Of a stretch of 64,000 nt of DNA, positions 36,318 through 47,885 are shown in pieces (the stretch's first letter is position 1; the number at the start of each line of letters is the position of its first letter). The DNA is taken from the NCBI GenBank assembly GCA_951812785.1, contig OX638335.1:1143501-1207500 (forward strand), written 5' to 3'. The translations under genes were made by a program, and so were the position numbers. Under the pieces are notes generated by a model, which was given only the letters and a program-made list of their open reading frames with translations, was not told where the DNA came from and searched no databases. The stretch is from an uncultured Gammaproteobacteria bacterium. Lineage in GTDB: Bacteria > Pseudomonadota > Gammaproteobacteria > UBA4575.

Positions 36318-36662
36318 ATGTATTACAAACTCACACTGATTAGTTATTTCATTTTATTGTTTGGCCAAGTGGTTTGGATTGGCTGGCTCAACCCTGTGAC
36401 AATTATTCCTAAAAGTGTCACGTTGTTATTTATTGTCGCGCCTTTACTGTTTCCTTTGCGCGGTTTGCTTAATGCACGTTTCCACACATTTAAGCAGGTC
36501 ACTCTTTTTATATGGGTGTATTTTACGATTGGCATTTGGAATTGTGCGAGTGCCACTCAATGGCCACTGGGTACGTTACAAGTCACCGCCAGTTTAATTA
36601 TTTTTATTAGTACAGTGATGCATTGCCGTCGGCATGATACTCGACCTAAGAAGGAAGTGTAG
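36318..36662 (+). CDS. DUF2069 membrane protein
   Basis: 114 residues with four hydrophobic helices. PLRGLLNARFHTFKQ and YFTIGIWNC are the recognisable DUF2069 positions. Function unknown. The 3' end overlaps the convergent hda gene by 17 bases, a close packing common for this pair. Confidence 0.85.
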   Translation: MYYKLTLISYFILLFGQVVWIGWLNPVTIIPKSVTLLFIVAPLLFPLRGLLNARFHTFKQVTLFIWVYFTIGIWNCASATQWPLGTLQVTASLIIFISTVMHCRRHDTRPKKEV

Positions 36663-37359
36663 CCAGGGTTTTCTTTAAGAAAGGAATGGTCACTTTACGC
36701 TGTTCTTGTAATGACGCCTTATCTAGCACATCAATAATTCCTACCATTGTTGATACATCTCGTTGATAGCGTGTTAGCAGGTAGCTCTTTACTTCATCAT
36801 TCAGTTCTAAGCCACGTACTTGCGCATGGAAGCTCAACGCATCGTCTAATAATTCTTCAGCTAACGGCATTAATTTATACACAGGTCCCCACACAGCTCG
36901 AGAATTTAAATCTGGCAATTCAAATAAGCTTTCTGCGGGCGCATATAAAGATGAAATTACTATTGTCGTTTTTTGTGAGCGATGGTGATTTATAAAATTA
37001 AATAATGCTTTCTCCCATTCCGCATTTTTTGCAACAACTTGAACATCATCAATACATACCAAATCTAAGTCTTGTAATTCTCCAATGCTGGCTGGACCTT
37101 GAACCAACAGGTCTTTTATTGGAATGTACATAGCACACTTACCCACCTCAGACGCTACGCGGCACATAGCTTGAAGCACATGGGTTTTACCAGTACCAGC
37201 CACTCCCCATAAAAATATTTGTGGTTCTTCTAGCACTCCTGAAGCCACATTTTTTAACACACTGATCAGTGTTGCATCTGAACCTGAATAGTATGTATCA
37301 AAAGTGTTGGCCTGGGTAAGTTGCAAGTTAAGTGCTCGTTGAGGATTACCTGAATTCAT
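36646..37359 (-). CDS. hda: Hda, DnaA regulatory inactivator
   Basis: 237-residue DnaA-like AAA+ protein without a DNA-binding domain. The N-terminal short clamp-binding peptide region is QRALNLQLT, Walker A is WGVAGTGKTHVLQA, Walker B is DLVCIDDVQ, and the sensor-2 region is VSTMVGIIDVLDKASL. Hda with the beta clamp stimulates DnaA-ATP hydrolysis to prevent over-initiation. Confidence 0.92.
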   Translation of the reverse strand: MNSGNPQRALNLQLTQANTFDTYYSGSDATLISVLKNVASGVLEEPQIFLWGVAGTGKTHVLQAMCRVASEVGKCAMYIPIKDLLVQGPASIGELQDLDLVCIDDVQVVAKNAEWEKALFNFINHHRSQKTTIVISSLYAPAESLFELPDLNSRAVWGPVYKLMPLAEELLDDALSFHAQVRGLELNDEVKSYLLTRYQRDVSTMVGIIDVLDKASLQEQRKVTIPFLKKTLATLPS

Positions 37360-37445
37360 CTAGCTAGTTTGGCGTAGCTTGGAGGTGGGTGCAATGGATT
37401 AGGGTTTTAGTGCCCGAAGCTAACCCTATTTATGGTAGCACCTAG

Positions 37446-37490
37446 TATTCCACTGTCATCCCCACCCTACGCGGGAATGACAGTGGAATA
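37446..37490. repeat. Intergenic inverted repeat (attcccgcg family)
   Basis: Perfect 14-base arms (tattccactgtcat / atgacagtggaata) around a GC-rich centre containing ctacgcgggaa. No T-run follows on the minus strand, so it is not a classical terminator for the gene at 37510. It shares the tcattcccgcg / cgggaatga core with copies near 32690, 32815, 36225 and 39950. Confidence 0.65.
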
Positions 37491-37509
37491 GCAGTAATGG
37501 TGACACAAT

Positions 37510-38070
37510 TTACATTTGCTTCTGAGTAATCTTAGAGGCCTGGCGTGACCATTTTATTACATAACGCATGCCACTAGCTACGGTGGTGCATACCACTATG
37601 GTCATCAGCACATTTAATATTTGCTCATATAATGGGCCAATCTGTACGTAAATCAAACTGATTGCCAAAATGATTTGTGTACAGGTATTTATTTTACTGA
37701 TTGCTAGTGGCTCCATCTTTAACTGTCTAGTAGCCAAATGATAATAAAATGCACCCACTAACAAAATGACATCGCGCACAACAATTACCGCAGCTAACCA
37801 CCAAGGCACCCAGCCTAATGCGGCAAAGGTAATGAAGGCGCTGAGCAACATTAACTTATCGGCAAGCGGGTCTAGATATGCGCCTAAGGTTGTTTTCCAG
37901 TCATAGCAGCGGGCGAGAAATCCATCAAGCGCATCAGACACCCCCATTAATAAGACAAGAATAAGTGAGCGTTCAAATTGTTGATGGAAAAGCATCCAAA
38001 TCAAACAAGGAACACAGAGAATCCGAATGCTGGTGATGGCATTCGGGATATATTTAGCCTTAAGTATCAT
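37510..38070 (-). CDS. CDP-alcohol phosphatidyltransferase (PgsA-like)
   Basis: 186-residue membrane enzyme of phospholipid head-group transfer. The catalytic signature DALDGFLARCYDWKTTLGAYLDPLADKLM contains the eight conserved residues (DGxxARxxxxxxxGxxxDxxxD). N-terminal NAITSIRILCVPCLIW fits PgsA. Most likely phosphatidylglycerophosphate synthase or a close paralogue; several gammaproteobacteria have a second member beside hda. Confidence 0.88.
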   Translation of the reverse strand: MILKAKYIPNAITSIRILCVPCLIWMLFHQQFERSLILVLLMGVSDALDGFLARCYDWKTTLGAYLDPLADKLMLLSAFITFAALGWVPWWLAAVIVVRDVILLVGAFYYHLATRQLKMEPLAISKINTCTQIILAISLIYVQIGPLYEQILNVLMTIVVCTTVASGMRYVIKWSRQASKITQKQM

Positions 38071-38240
38071 TAGACAATCTCCTGACTTCCCGTATTTCAG
38101 TAACGACGCTATGCGGTGTTAGTATTTATGTGTATAAAGATAGCATAATCGTACAAGATATTTCAGCAAAACCCTTGTATTTCAATTGGTTAGATGTAAT
38201 TCTTTTAATTTCAACACCTTAACTGCATTCAAAGATACCC

Positions 38241-39266
38241 ATGGGACTCACATATAAAGACGCAGGCGTCGATATTGATGCTGGCAACGAACTTGTTAAT
38301 CGAATAAAAGGTGCAGTCAAAAGCACTCACCGCGACGGAGTCATGTCCGATATAGGCGGCTTTAGCGGTCTATTTGAATTGGCATCACATAAATACAAAA
38401 ACCCTATTCTGGTTTCTGGCACAGACGGTGTGGGTACCAAATTGAAGCTAGCCCATCAATTACAAAAACACGACACCATTGGTATCGACTTAGTCGCAAT
38501 GTGCGTGAACGATGTGATCGTACAGGGTGCAGAACCATTATTTTTCCTCGACTACTTTGCGACGGGGAAGCTTGAAGTTGAAGATAGCACCGCAGTAGTA
38601 ACCGGCATTGCCGAAGGCTGCAAACAAGCAGGTGCCGCTTTGATTGGTGGTGAAACCGCCGAGATGCCCGGCATGTATGGCGCAGACGAATATGACCTGG
38701 CAGGTTTTTGTGTTGGCGTAACGGACAAAGAAAATTTAATCACTGGCGATAACATTAAAGCCGGCGATGTGATTATTGGTATGCATTCTAGTGGTGTTCA
38801 TTCCAATGGTTTCTCATTGGTGAATAAATTATTAGAGCAAAAAGGTTTATCCTTAAATGATTCGTTTGGTGATAGAACACTAGGTGAAACTTTATTAACA
38901 CCAACAAAAATTTATGTGAAAGCCATACTAGAAATGATTGCTAGTCATTCTATTCATGGCTTATGTCATGTCACCGGTGGCGGCATTACTGAAAATTTAC
39001 CTCGGGTAATTCCAGACAATCTATACACTGAGATCAATTTACCAAATTGGAAACGCTTACCTATTTTTGATTGGATTCAACAACAAGGAAATATTGCTCA
39101 AGAAGAAATGCTACGTGTTTTCAACTGCGGCATAGGCATGCTGGTTGTCACTCAACAAAGCGATGCAGACAATATTTTAAAAGCTTGTTCTAACCATAAT
39201 ATTAACGCCGATGTTGTTGGCGAAGTTAAACCAGGCGAAGGTGCATCACATGTTATTTACACATGA
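38241..39266 (+). CDS. purM: Phosphoribosylformylglycinamidine cyclo-ligase (AIR synthetase)
   Basis: 341 residues. MGLTYKDAGVDIDAGNELV, VSGTDGVGTKLKLA, GGETAEMPGMY, and GLCHVTGGGITENLPRV are diagnostic of PurM, the fifth step of purine synthesis. It overlaps purN by four bases (ATGA). Divergent from the phosphatidyltransferase; the 170-base gap likely contains the promoters. Confidence 0.97.
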   Translation: MGLTYKDAGVDIDAGNELVNRIKGAVKSTHRDGVMSDIGGFSGLFELASHKYKNPILVSGTDGVGTKLKLAHQLQKHDTIGIDLVAMCVNDVIVQGAEPLFFLDYFATGKLEVEDSTAVVTGIAEGCKQAGAALIGGETAEMPGMYGADEYDLAGFCVGVTDKENLITGDNIKAGDVIIGMHSSGVHSNGFSLVNKLLEQKGLSLNDSFGDRTLGETLLTPTKIYVKAILEMIASHSIHGLCHVTGGGITENLPRVIPDNLYTEINLPNWKRLPIFDWIQQQGNIAQEEMLRVFNCGIGMLVVTQQSDADNILKACSNHNINADVVGEVKPGEGASHVIYT

Positions 39267-39922
39267 GCCAATCTGCTCTTAACAAAATAGGTGTGCTTGT
39301 CTCAGGTGGTGGCACAAATCTACAGTCTATAATTGATAACATTCACTTAGGTGAATGCAATGCTGAGATTAAGTGCGTTATTAGTAATATTGCTGATGTG
39401 TATGCACTTACCCGTGCGAACAATGCGAATATTCCTCACTATGTTATTTCGCATAAAGCGTTTACAAGCCGTGCAGAATTTGAACAGGCGTTAATTCAAA
39501 CGTTAGATACCTATGATGTAGATATGATTGTACTTGCTGGGTTTATGCGTGTGCTGGAATCGACATTTATTTCACATTACCCAGGAAGAATACTTAATAT
39601 TCACCCTTCTTTGCTGCCTAAGTTTAGCGGACTAAATACTCACCAAAGAGCACTAGAAAGCGATGAAACAACACATGGTTGCAGTGTTCACTTCGCCACC
39701 ACGGAACTAGATGGCGGACCGGTGATCTTACAAGCTAGCGTTCCTATCTTAGACAACGACAATGCAACAATGCTGGCTATGCGAGTATTAGAAAAAGAAC
39801 ATATTATTTACCCCAAGTGTGTACAGTGGCTATGCGAAGGCAGAATTTACTACAAACAGGGTTGCGCGTACTTCGACAACGAGAAGTTAACTGCTGCTCT
39901 GCAACTCGAACAAATAAAATAG
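39263..39922 (+). CDS. purN: Phosphoribosylglycinamide formyltransferase
   Basis: 219 residues. VLVSGGGTNLQSIID, VISNIADVYAL, the catalytic ILNIHPSLLPKFSGLNTHQRAL and HGCSVHFATTELDGGPVILQ are the PurN hallmarks (catalytic Asn/His/Asp). Coupled to purM. Confidence 0.96.
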   Translation: MSQSALNKIGVLVSGGGTNLQSIIDNIHLGECNAEIKCVISNIADVYALTRANNANIPHYVISHKAFTSRAEFEQALIQTLDTYDVDMIVLAGFMRVLESTFISHYPGRILNIHPSLLPKFSGLNTHQRALESDETTHGCSVHFATTELDGGPVILQASVPILDNDNATMLAMRVLEKEHIIYPKCVQWLCEGRIYYKQGCAYFDNEKLTAALQLEQIK

Positions 39923-40036
39923 CTTCGGCTTTGAATACTTTGTCCTTTGCTCGTGCAGGCGGGAATAACAATTAAGTATCGTAGAAATAACAAGATATAC
40001 AGGAATGACTAACTATCAGAAGAAAAAATTTAAATC

Positions 40037-40801
40037 ATGAGTATAAAAAACACATTAATCACTTGCTTACTATTATTCACCAATAGCATTTTGGCACAAG
40101 ACTTTTCATTACCTCTTAGCGCTCCCAATATGCCTCCAGCATTTAGCGCAGAGTATGCCGTTAAAGCTGGCGGTATAAGCTTGGGGAAAATTGATGTCAA
40201 CTTAACTCAAATTGATTCAGAAAATTGGACATACCACTCCAGCTCATCCGCTTTAGGTTTAGCCGCTATGTTTATAGGCAATGACGCCATTACTGATACT
40301 TCTAAACTCCAATTATCAGATGGTGTCATTCGACCAATATTTTATGAGCGTATTCGTAAAACTAAAAATGCAGATAAAAGCGAGCGAGTGTTTTATCAAT
40401 GGGACAAACAGTTAGCACGATCAGAATATAAAGATCGAAAATTAGAAGTCAACCTCAGCGAACGTGCAATTGACTTATTCACGTTGCAATTATTGATTAT
40501 GGCGAATATAAATAACATTCCAGAGAAAATGAATTTACCTGTAATTTCCAAAGCCAAATTAAAGCATTATCAAATCTTGAATTTAGGCAGTGTTAAGCTA
40601 AAAACCATTTACGGTGAACGTGACACCGTTTTAATTGAGCGCGTGAAAGAAGATTCTTCTTATCGTATATGGGCAGACCTTGCTTTACACGGACTACCAC
40701 TACAAATAGAAAGTATTAAACAAGGTAAAACAGAATATATAGTTAAGCTTGAGGATAGCTCGCTACATAGCCTAAGATGTAATAGTTCAGACCCGATCTG
40801 A
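40037..40801 (+). CDS. DUF3108 exported protein, 3' end altered by an insertion element
   Basis: 254 residues: a signal peptide (LITCLLLFTNSILA) followed by a DUF3108 domain (FSAEYAVKAGGISLGKIDVNL, then ERIRKTKNADKSERVFYQW, ERAIDLFTLQLLIM and RIWADLALHGLPLQIES). DUF3108 genes often follow purMN. The IS481 element begins at 40778, so the last seven residues (CNSSDPI) and the stop codon come from the element. Joining the two flanks would give a C-terminus ending GNDCF, so only the extreme tail is changed and the protein may still work. Confidence 0.85.
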   Translation: MSIKNTLITCLLLFTNSILAQDFSLPLSAPNMPPAFSAEYAVKAGGISLGKIDVNLTQIDSENWTYHSSSSALGLAAMFIGNDAITDTSKLQLSDGVIRPIFYERIRKTKNADKSERVFYQWDKQLARSEYKDRKLEVNLSERAIDLFTLQLLIMANINNIPEKMNLPVISKAKLKHYQILNLGSVKLKTIYGERDTVLIERVKEDSSYRIWADLALHGLPLQIESIKQGKTEYIVKLEDSSLHSLRCNSSDPI

Positions 40802-41960
40802 CAATTAGCAATCCACAAGAGTTGCAAAAGCGAGAGTTACCCGTTTTGATAAAGGTGTTGAACTTTAAATCAAACCAAAAAGGCAGGTAACTCTCATGCT
40901 TCATACTAACAATCCAATCCTTAAACACAAGGCGGGCTTGCTCAACTTAGCAGAAGAACTGGGCAACGTATCTAGCGCCTGTCAAGTCATGGGGGTGTCG
41001 CGAGACACATTCTATCGTTATCAACAGCGGGTTGAAGAAGGTGGCATTGACTCACGGATTGACAAGAGTCGTAGAACAGCCGATGTTAAAAACCGTGTGG
41101 ATGAAGCCACAGCACATGCAGTGGTTACGTCAGCGATTGAACAGCCCGCGGTTGGGCGACATCGAAGCAGCAATGAACTGGTGTGTTTATCGCTGGTAGC
41201 GGTGTGCGTTGCGTTTGGCTGCGCCATCATTGAGAGCACTTCAAGAAACGACTCAAAGCACTCAAAGAAGAAATTGCCAAGGATGGCATTATCTTAAGCG
41301 ATGCACAGATCGCCGCCCTTGAGAAACAGAAACAGGATGACGAGGCCTGTGGTGAGATTGACACGGCTCATCCTGGTGACTTAGGCAGCCAGGATACGTT
41401 TTACGTAGGCCACCTCAAAGGTGTTGGTCGGCTATACCCGCAAACGTTCGTAGACACCTACAGCAAGATCGCCTTTGCGGCACTCTACACGACTAAGACG
41501 CCGATTACCGCCGCAGACCTACTCTTTGATGAGGTGCTACCGTTTTTTGAAAAGCATGCCTTGCCGATGCTACGTAGTTTAACCGACAGAGGCACAGAAT
41601 ATTGTGGGCGCGTGGAGCATCATGACGATCGGTGATACCTGGCCATTAACGACATTGATCACCGCAAACCCATGGCATCTGTGAGCGCTTTGATAAAACC
41701 ATTCTGAATGAGTTTTATCAAATTACCTTCAGGAAAAAACGGTACTCAACCATGGAGGATTGACCAAAAGATCAAGACAACTGGATAGAAACTGATCACA
41801 ATGAACGCACTCATCAAGGCAACATGGGCGATGGTAGAATACCCATGGACAGGTTAATGGATGGTAAATTGATTTGGGCTGAAAAGAATTTAGCTCACAT
41901 CTAAACTGACAGACTCCTATCAATAACCGGTAACGGTACGATCAGGTCTGAGCTACTACA
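40778..41960 (+). mobile_element. IS481-family insertion element, inactive
   Basis: 1183 bases. The left tip is TGTAATAGTTCAGACCCGATC and the right tip ends GATCAGGTCTGAGCTACTACA; the two are imperfect inverted repeats. It contains one degraded transposase gene. No flanking target duplication is evident (left flank cctaaga, right flank ggtaatg). It is inserted at the 3' end of the DUF3108 gene. Sequence shared with 13320-13493 shows that the same element type was active elsewhere in this chromosome. Confidence 0.9.
40896..41904 (+). pseudogene. Frameshifted IS481 transposase
   Basis: Starts normally (MLHTNNPILKHKAGLLNLAE, then MGVSRDTFYRYQ, a helix-turn-helix). It loses frame after EQPAVGRHRSSNELV. 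Later frames carry the DDE-type catalytic domain pieces DTFYVGHLKGVGRLYPQTFVD, LRSLTDRGTEYCGR, and the ending RMPMDRLMDGKLIWAEKNLAHI. At least three indels separate these. The DDE domain is recognisable but cannot be translated intact. Confidence 0.88.
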
Positions 41961-42071
41961 GGTAATGATTGTTTTTAGCGCTTCTTCATCCATCTTTATA
42001 CCTTTCTCTGTTGGTTAATTTAAGCAATATGAAAATTATACTGGCTCAATCGATAAGATCAAATTTGAATA

Positions 42072-42359
42072 TTATGAATCGCCTGGCTTCCAGATACCAA
42101 AAGCACTCCCTGGAGGTGCCACTGGTGCTGATTGAGGTTGCGATACATCTTGGTAAACATGATGCATAAATGAGCTTAGCTCATCCATAATCTCTTTCTT
42201 CTCTTGGCTTGGTATAGACGAGGTACCCACTATATAACCAACGATCGCAGCTAGATATTGGCTACCTACAAATGGGTCTTTAGCACGACCGTCCACTGCC
42301 ATAACTACATTCATTACGTTATCTACTAATTCCTTTGAAAGCTTAAGCTCGTCTGACAT
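42072..42359 (-). CDS. Hypothetical protein
   Basis: 95 residues, helical, not recognised. Features: an N-terminal helix-rich part (LVDNVMNVVMAVDGRAKDP), a hydrophobic stretch YLAAIVGYIVG, an acidic helix, and a Pro/Ala/Gln linker ending SAFGIWKPGDS. It starts 19 bases after the rarA stop on the same strand, so it is probably cotranscribed. Confidence 0.65.
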   Translation of the reverse strand: MSDELKLSKELVDNVMNVVMAVDGRAKDPFVGSQYLAAIVGYIVGTSSIPSQEKKEIMDELSSFMHHVYQDVSQPQSAPVAPPGSAFGIWKPGDS

Positions 42360-42378
42360 AAGTTTACCTTTGATTCTA

Positions 42379-43701
42379 TTAATTTTTGCTGCGCAATCTT
42401 TGCAGCATCTCTTTGATTTTAATTTCTAACCCTCGCTCTACCGGCGAATAATATCTTGTACCATAAAGCTCATCTGGAAAGTAGTTTTCTCCACTAGCAA
42501 ATCCATCCTCTTCGTTATGGGCATATCGGTAATCTTTAGCGTAATCCAAATCTTTCATTAATTTAGTCGGTGCATTACGCAGATGCATAGGCACTTCTAA
42601 GGTGCCTTTATCTTTAGCATCCCGCATCGCTTGATTGTACGCTATATATACCGCATTACTCTTTGGGACACAGGCTAAAAATATAATGGCATGCGCGATG
42701 GCTAACTCTCCTTCGGGACTTCCTAGGCGCGTAAACGTGTCCCAAGCATTAAGTGCAATTTGCAACCCTCTAGGATCTGCATTACCAATGTCTTCAGAGG
42801 CAATTCGTACTACCCTGCGGGCAATATAGATAGGATCACAACCTCCATCTAACATTCGGCAATACCAATACAGCGCTGCATCTGGATCTGTACCACGCAC
42901 CGATTTATGTAGCGCCGATATTAAGTCGTAAAAATATTCTCCCTTATTATCGAAACGTCTCAGACTTGTTTGCGTTACTTGCTCAATTATATCTTGATCA
43001 ATGATTTTACCATTCTCATGCTCTTTAGCGAAATCACTAGCCACTTCCAACAACGTTAGCCCACGTCTGGCATCACCATCTGCTGCGGTCGCTAAAGTTT
43101 CTATTAACTTTATATCTATATCTATCTTCTGGTCAGCTAACCCTCTTTCAGAATCGTTAAGCGCTTCGAGTAAACAATCACTGATATCTCTCACCTCAAG
43201 GCGCTTTAACACATAAGTCCGCAGCCTAGATAACAATGCATTGTTTAATTCAAATGATGGATTTTCAGTTGTTGCGCCGATAAAACAAATCGTGCCGTTT
43301 TCTATATGAGGCAAAAATGCATCTTGTTGTGATTTGTTAAAGCGGTGAACCTCATCAACAAATAAAACCGTAGTAGGATATTGCTCTGCTTGATATTGCT
43401 TGGCCTGATCAATTGCCGATCTAATTTCTTTCACCCCACTTAATACCGCAGAGATTGATATGAACGGAACGTTGCAATGAATAGAAATCAAATGGGCAAT
43501 AGTTGTTTTACCAGTGCCTGGCGGCCCCCACAACACCATAGAATGAGGTCTGCCTGAATTTATTGCGGCACGTAGAGGAGAATTCTCTTTGAGTAAATGT
43601 GATTGACCAACAAATTCATCCACAGTGCGTGGACGCATTCGATCAGCTAGAGGCCGATAATGCTCGTTTGAATTAGAAAATAGATCTGTGGTTGATGACA
43701 T
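42379..43701 (-). CDS. rarA: Replication-associated recombination protein RarA (MgsA)
   Basis: 440-residue AAA+ ATPase acting at stalled replication forks. RPLADRMRPRTVDEFVGQ, Walker A GPPGTGKTTIAH, Walker B LFVDEVHRFNKSQQD, and the C-terminal tetramerisation region with CDPIYIARRVVRIASEDIG, then HLRNAPTKLMKDL. Follows lolA by nine bases in the usual ftsK-lolA-rarA order. Confidence 0.96.
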   Translation of the reverse strand: MSSTTDLFSNSNEHYRPLADRMRPRTVDEFVGQSHLLKENSPLRAAINSGRPHSMVLWGPPGTGKTTIAHLISIHCNVPFISISAVLSGVKEIRSAIDQAKQYQAEQYPTTVLFVDEVHRFNKSQQDAFLPHIENGTICFIGATTENPSFELNNALLSRLRTYVLKRLEVRDISDCLLEALNDSERGLADQKIDIDIKLIETLATAADGDARRGLTLLEVASDFAKEHENGKIIDQDIIEQVTQTSLRRFDNKGEYFYDLISALHKSVRGTDPDAALYWYCRMLDGGCDPIYIARRVVRIASEDIGNADPRGLQIALNAWDTFTRLGSPEGELAIAHAIIFLACVPKSNAVYIAYNQAMRDAKDKGTLEVPMHLRNAPTKLMKDLDYAKDYRYAHNEEDGFASGENYFPDELYGTRYYSPVERGLEIKIKEMLQRLRSKN

Positions 43702-43710
43702 GCCGCTACG

Positions 43711-44340
43711 TTAGCGCGGCGTACCAATTACATCAATACCATCAGGTATGAAGAAAACAAATCGCGAATCTGGCAAGCTCGCTGCTGTATTAATTTCAGA
43801 AAACCGAATTATGGTATTTTGCTCAAAATGATCGTACAGCCTCATTTCACGAATAACATTACCATCCAAACCTATTTCTATTCGATAAAATTCAGTGTCT
43901 TGTACTTTTGGCACTAAAGTTACCCACTCTAAACCGGATGATTCTGGCATAGCGCGAATTTCGAAGTCATCTGATAACGGTTTCAAATCAGTCAACAAAA
44001 TTATTGGTGCACTGCCTAATGTCTGCTCAATTGGCTGAACCGTTGCTTGCGCAAGTTCAACATCAAACAGCCATAAGTTTTTACCATCAGCAACGATATG
44101 CTGCGAATTTGGCGGGGCGTAATGCCAACGAAATCTTCCCGGTTTCTTTAACTCAAAAATTCCTTCTGCTTCTTGAATTATTTTGCCTTCGGAATCGACA
44201 ACTTGCTGAAAAAAATTTGCCTTTAAACTTGTGAGTGTGCGCAGTGATTCAAAGAGCGTCTCCTCAGTAGTCTGAGCGAAGCTTTGCATTGACATCAAAA
44301 CAAGAGAAATAAGTACAACAGTAATACTACTAGTGCGCAT
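43711..44340 (-). CDS. lolA: Outer-membrane lipoprotein carrier LolA
   Basis: 209 residues with a signal peptide (SSITVVLISLVLMSMQSFAQ). LKANFFQQVVDSEGKIIQEAEG, the conserved RPGRFRW-type motif as KKPGRFRWHYAPP, and KNLWLFDVELAQATVQP identify LolA, the periplasmic chaperone that ferries lipoproteins from LolCDE to LolB. Between ftsK and rarA. Confidence 0.95.
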   Translation of the reverse strand: MRTSSITVVLISLVLMSMQSFAQTTEETLFESLRTLTSLKANFFQQVVDSEGKIIQEAEGIFELKKPGRFRWHYAPPNSQHIVADGKNLWLFDVELAQATVQPIEQTLGSAPIILLTDLKPLSDDFEIRAMPESSGLEWVTLVPKVQDTEFYRIEIGLDGNVIREMRLYDHFEQNTIIRFSEINTAASLPDSRFVFFIPDGIDVIGTPR

Positions 44341-44388
44341 AAGATTTAACCAAAGGGATTTGTTTGATTTAGAGCGTTATAGCACTAT

Positions 44389-46674
44389 TTAGTTCGGCGC
44401 GGGTGGCGCTAATACTTCACGCGTTCCATTTGATTGAACTTGAGACACTACACCACTGTTTTCCATTTCTTCGATCATACGTGCAGCACGATTGTATCCC
44501 ACCTTTAAGCGCCTCTGTACATATGAGATTGAGGCTTTACGAGTTTCTGTCACAATAGCCACAGCTTGATCATATAACGGATCGTAATCATCCCCGCCAT
44601 CAATAGGTTCTAAGCCGGGAATAGATTCCGCACCCGAACTTGGGTCTTGAGTAATTTCTTCTAGATAATTAGGTTCACTTTTCTCACGCAGATAATCACA
44701 CACTTTATGCACTTCTTGATCTGAAACAAATGCACCGTGAACGCGTTCCGGAATTGATGTGCCGGGCGGTAGATACAACATATCACCATGACCCAATAAT
44801 TGCTCTGCACCCATTTGATCTAAGATTGTTCTTGAATCCACTTTAGAAGAGACTTGGAATGCTATGCGTGTCGGAATATTCGCTTTAATCAGTCCAGTAA
44901 TCACATCTACCGACGGGCGTTGTGTGGCAAGTATTAGATGAATTCCCGCCGCACGCGCTTTTTGAGCTAAACGCGCAATTAATTCTTCAACTTTTTTGCC
45001 AACCACCATCATCATGTCAGCAAACTCGTCAACCACAATTACAATCACTGGCAACTTAGTTAACTCTTGTGCATAAGAATTTTCAGACAGTTGGTCTTTA
45101 GGATCAAATAAAGGATCTAAAATAGGTTCGCCTGCACTAATAGCTTCTTCAACTTTTACGTTGTATCCAGCCACATTACGCACGCCTAATGCAGACATGA
45201 GTTTATATCGACGTTCCATTTCTGCTACACACCAACGCAATGCATTGGATGCTTCCTTCATGTCTGTGACTACAGGCGTCAATAAATGCGGAATACCTTC
45301 GTAAACACTTAGCTCTAGCATCTTAGGATCGATCAAGATCATTCGAACATCTGCCGGAGAAGATTTATATAAAAGACTCAGCAGCATAGCGTTAACACCC
45401 ACAGACTTACCTGAGCCTGTAGTACCAGCTACTAGCAAATGCGGCATCGCGGCTAAATTCACCACAATAGGATGTCCGCTAATATCTTTACCCAAGCCTA
45501 AGGTCAATGAAGACTGTGCTTCATCGTATTCATTCGACTGTAAAATTTCACTTAGGCTAATCATTTCTCTTTGTTCGTTAGGAATTTCCAAGCCTACCGA
45601 TGGCTTACCTGGAATCACTTCAACAATTCGTACACTCACAACGGATAAGGCACGCGCTAAATCTTTTGCTAACGCAGTTACCTTGCTAACTTTTAATCCA
45701 GGAGCAAGCATCAATTCAAAGCGCGTAACAATAGGCCCAGGGTGCACTTCACTAACATCTGCTTCTATACGGAAATCTAGTAACTTCAATTCAACTTGAC
45801 GCGATAACGCTTCTAATGCTTTATCCGAGTATCCTGTTGTTTGTTCCTGGGCTGGATCCAACATGCTTAATGGCGGTAGCTCGCCTGAAGATTTGCCTTC
45901 AAATAATGGAATCTGTTTTTCTCTTTGTACACGTTCACTGATTGGTGCTTGGCCCATAATCGGCTCAATGCGTGGTCTGCTGCGCGGCTTTGATTCTACA
46001 ATTTTCTTCTTGAACGTAACTGGACGAGTCACTTCCACATCAGAATTGGTTCGACGTTGACGATATATATATTCAAAAGACAGCACAGTGATTTTTCCAG
46101 TGCTATCGATCACCTTCAACCACGATAGACTTGTAAATATAGTAATGCCTGCAAAGAACAGCGCTAGCAATAATAAAGTTGTTCCCACATAACTAAATGC
46201 CAACACAAACGCACCGGCGACTAAATTACCTAAGACGCCGCCTGCGTCAGAGGGAAGGAACCCTTGATCAAAATGTAATGATGACAAACCACAACCAGCA
46301 ATTAACGTAAGTATGAATCCGCTCCAACGTATTCCCAGGGTACGGTAATCCACTCGTCCTTCGTCGTTAACTTCGCGATATAGCAACCAGCCGCTGTATG
46401 CCACCATTAACGGTGCCAAGTAGGCTAAATAACCAAACAGAAATAAAAATAAGCCCGCAAAGAACGCCCCTGCTGAGCCACCCATATTTGAGATATCACC
46501 ACTAGAACCACTCACAGACCAGCCTGGATCAGTGCTATCGAAGCTAACTAACGCCATTAACAGGTAAACACCCACCGCCACCAATATCACTAAGGCACTC
46601 TCTCGAAGACCACGGCCTAGGTTAAGGCGATACTCTGTTGTTCGTTTTGCTTTCTTTAAGGTCGCTTGTGTCAC
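44389..46674 (-). CDS. ftsK: DNA translocase FtsK
   Basis: 761 residues. Four to five N-terminal transmembrane helices within the first 190 residues, a short linker (shorter than E. coli FtsK), and the motor domain: Walker [18 protein letters not shown], Walker [21 protein letters not shown], and [21 protein letters not shown]. The C-terminal gamma winged helix is [25 protein letters not shown], which reads KOPS sites. Couples chromosome segregation with division. Confidence 0.96.
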   Translation of the reverse strand: MTQATLKKAKRTTEYRLNLGRGLRESALVILVAVGVYLLMALVSFDSTDPGWSVSGSSGDISNMGGSAGAFFAGLFLFLFGYLAYLAPLMVAYSGWLLYREVNDEGRVDYRTLGIRWSGFILTLIAGCGLSSLHFDQGFLPSDAGGVLGNLVAGAFVLAFSYVGTTLLLLALFFAGITIFTSLSWLKVIDSTGKITVLSFEYIYRQRRTNSDVEVTRPVTFKKKIVESKPRSRPRIEPIMGQAPISERVQREKQIPLFEGKSSGELPPLSMLDPAQEQTTGYSDKALEALSRQVELKLLDFRIEADVSEVHPGPIVTRFELMLAPGLKVSKVTALAKDLARALSVVSVRIVEVIPGKPSVGLEIPNEQREMISLSEILQSNEYDEAQSSLTLGLGKDISGHPIVVNLAAMPHLLVAGTTGSGKSVGVNAMLLSLLYKSSPADVRMILIDPKMLELSVYEGIPHLLTPVVTDMKEASNALRWCVAEMERRYKLMSALGVRNVAGYNVKVEEAISAGEPILDPLFDPKDQLSENSYAQELTKLPVIVIVVDEFADMMMVVGKKVEELIARLAQKARAAGIHLILATQRPSVDVITGLIKANIPTRIAFQVSSKVDSRTILDQMGAEQLLGHGDMLYLPPGTSIPERVHGAFVSDQEVHKVCDYLREKSEPNYLEEITQDPSSGAESIPGLEPIDGGDDYDPLYDQAVAIVTETRKASISYVQRRLKVGYNRAARMIEEMENSGVVSQVQSNGTREVLAPPAPN

Positions 46675-46857
46675 CTTCTTAGTATATAGATCAACTATAG
46701 AGTGTAAATCATTGATTTTTTATTCATTCCTGTCAAGTAAAAATTTGAAATAGTTTACCTGAATTTTAACTCTGCTGAGGGAAAATTGAATTTATTAGCA
46801 TTTGCCCCCACTTTAAGAGCTACGTAAGATACGACTCGTAATTTAGTACCCTCTTAA

Positions 46858-47859
<1,002 letters not shown>

Positions 47860-47885
47860 TCCAACTGCCTAGCATCGCGCAAAAC

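Noticed and set aside
41961-41993. A minus-strand ATG with plausible ribosome binding site beside the IS481 right end
   Set aside because: Reconnecting the flanks without the element ends this frame after 12 codons, so it is not the front of an interrupted gene if the insertion was simple.
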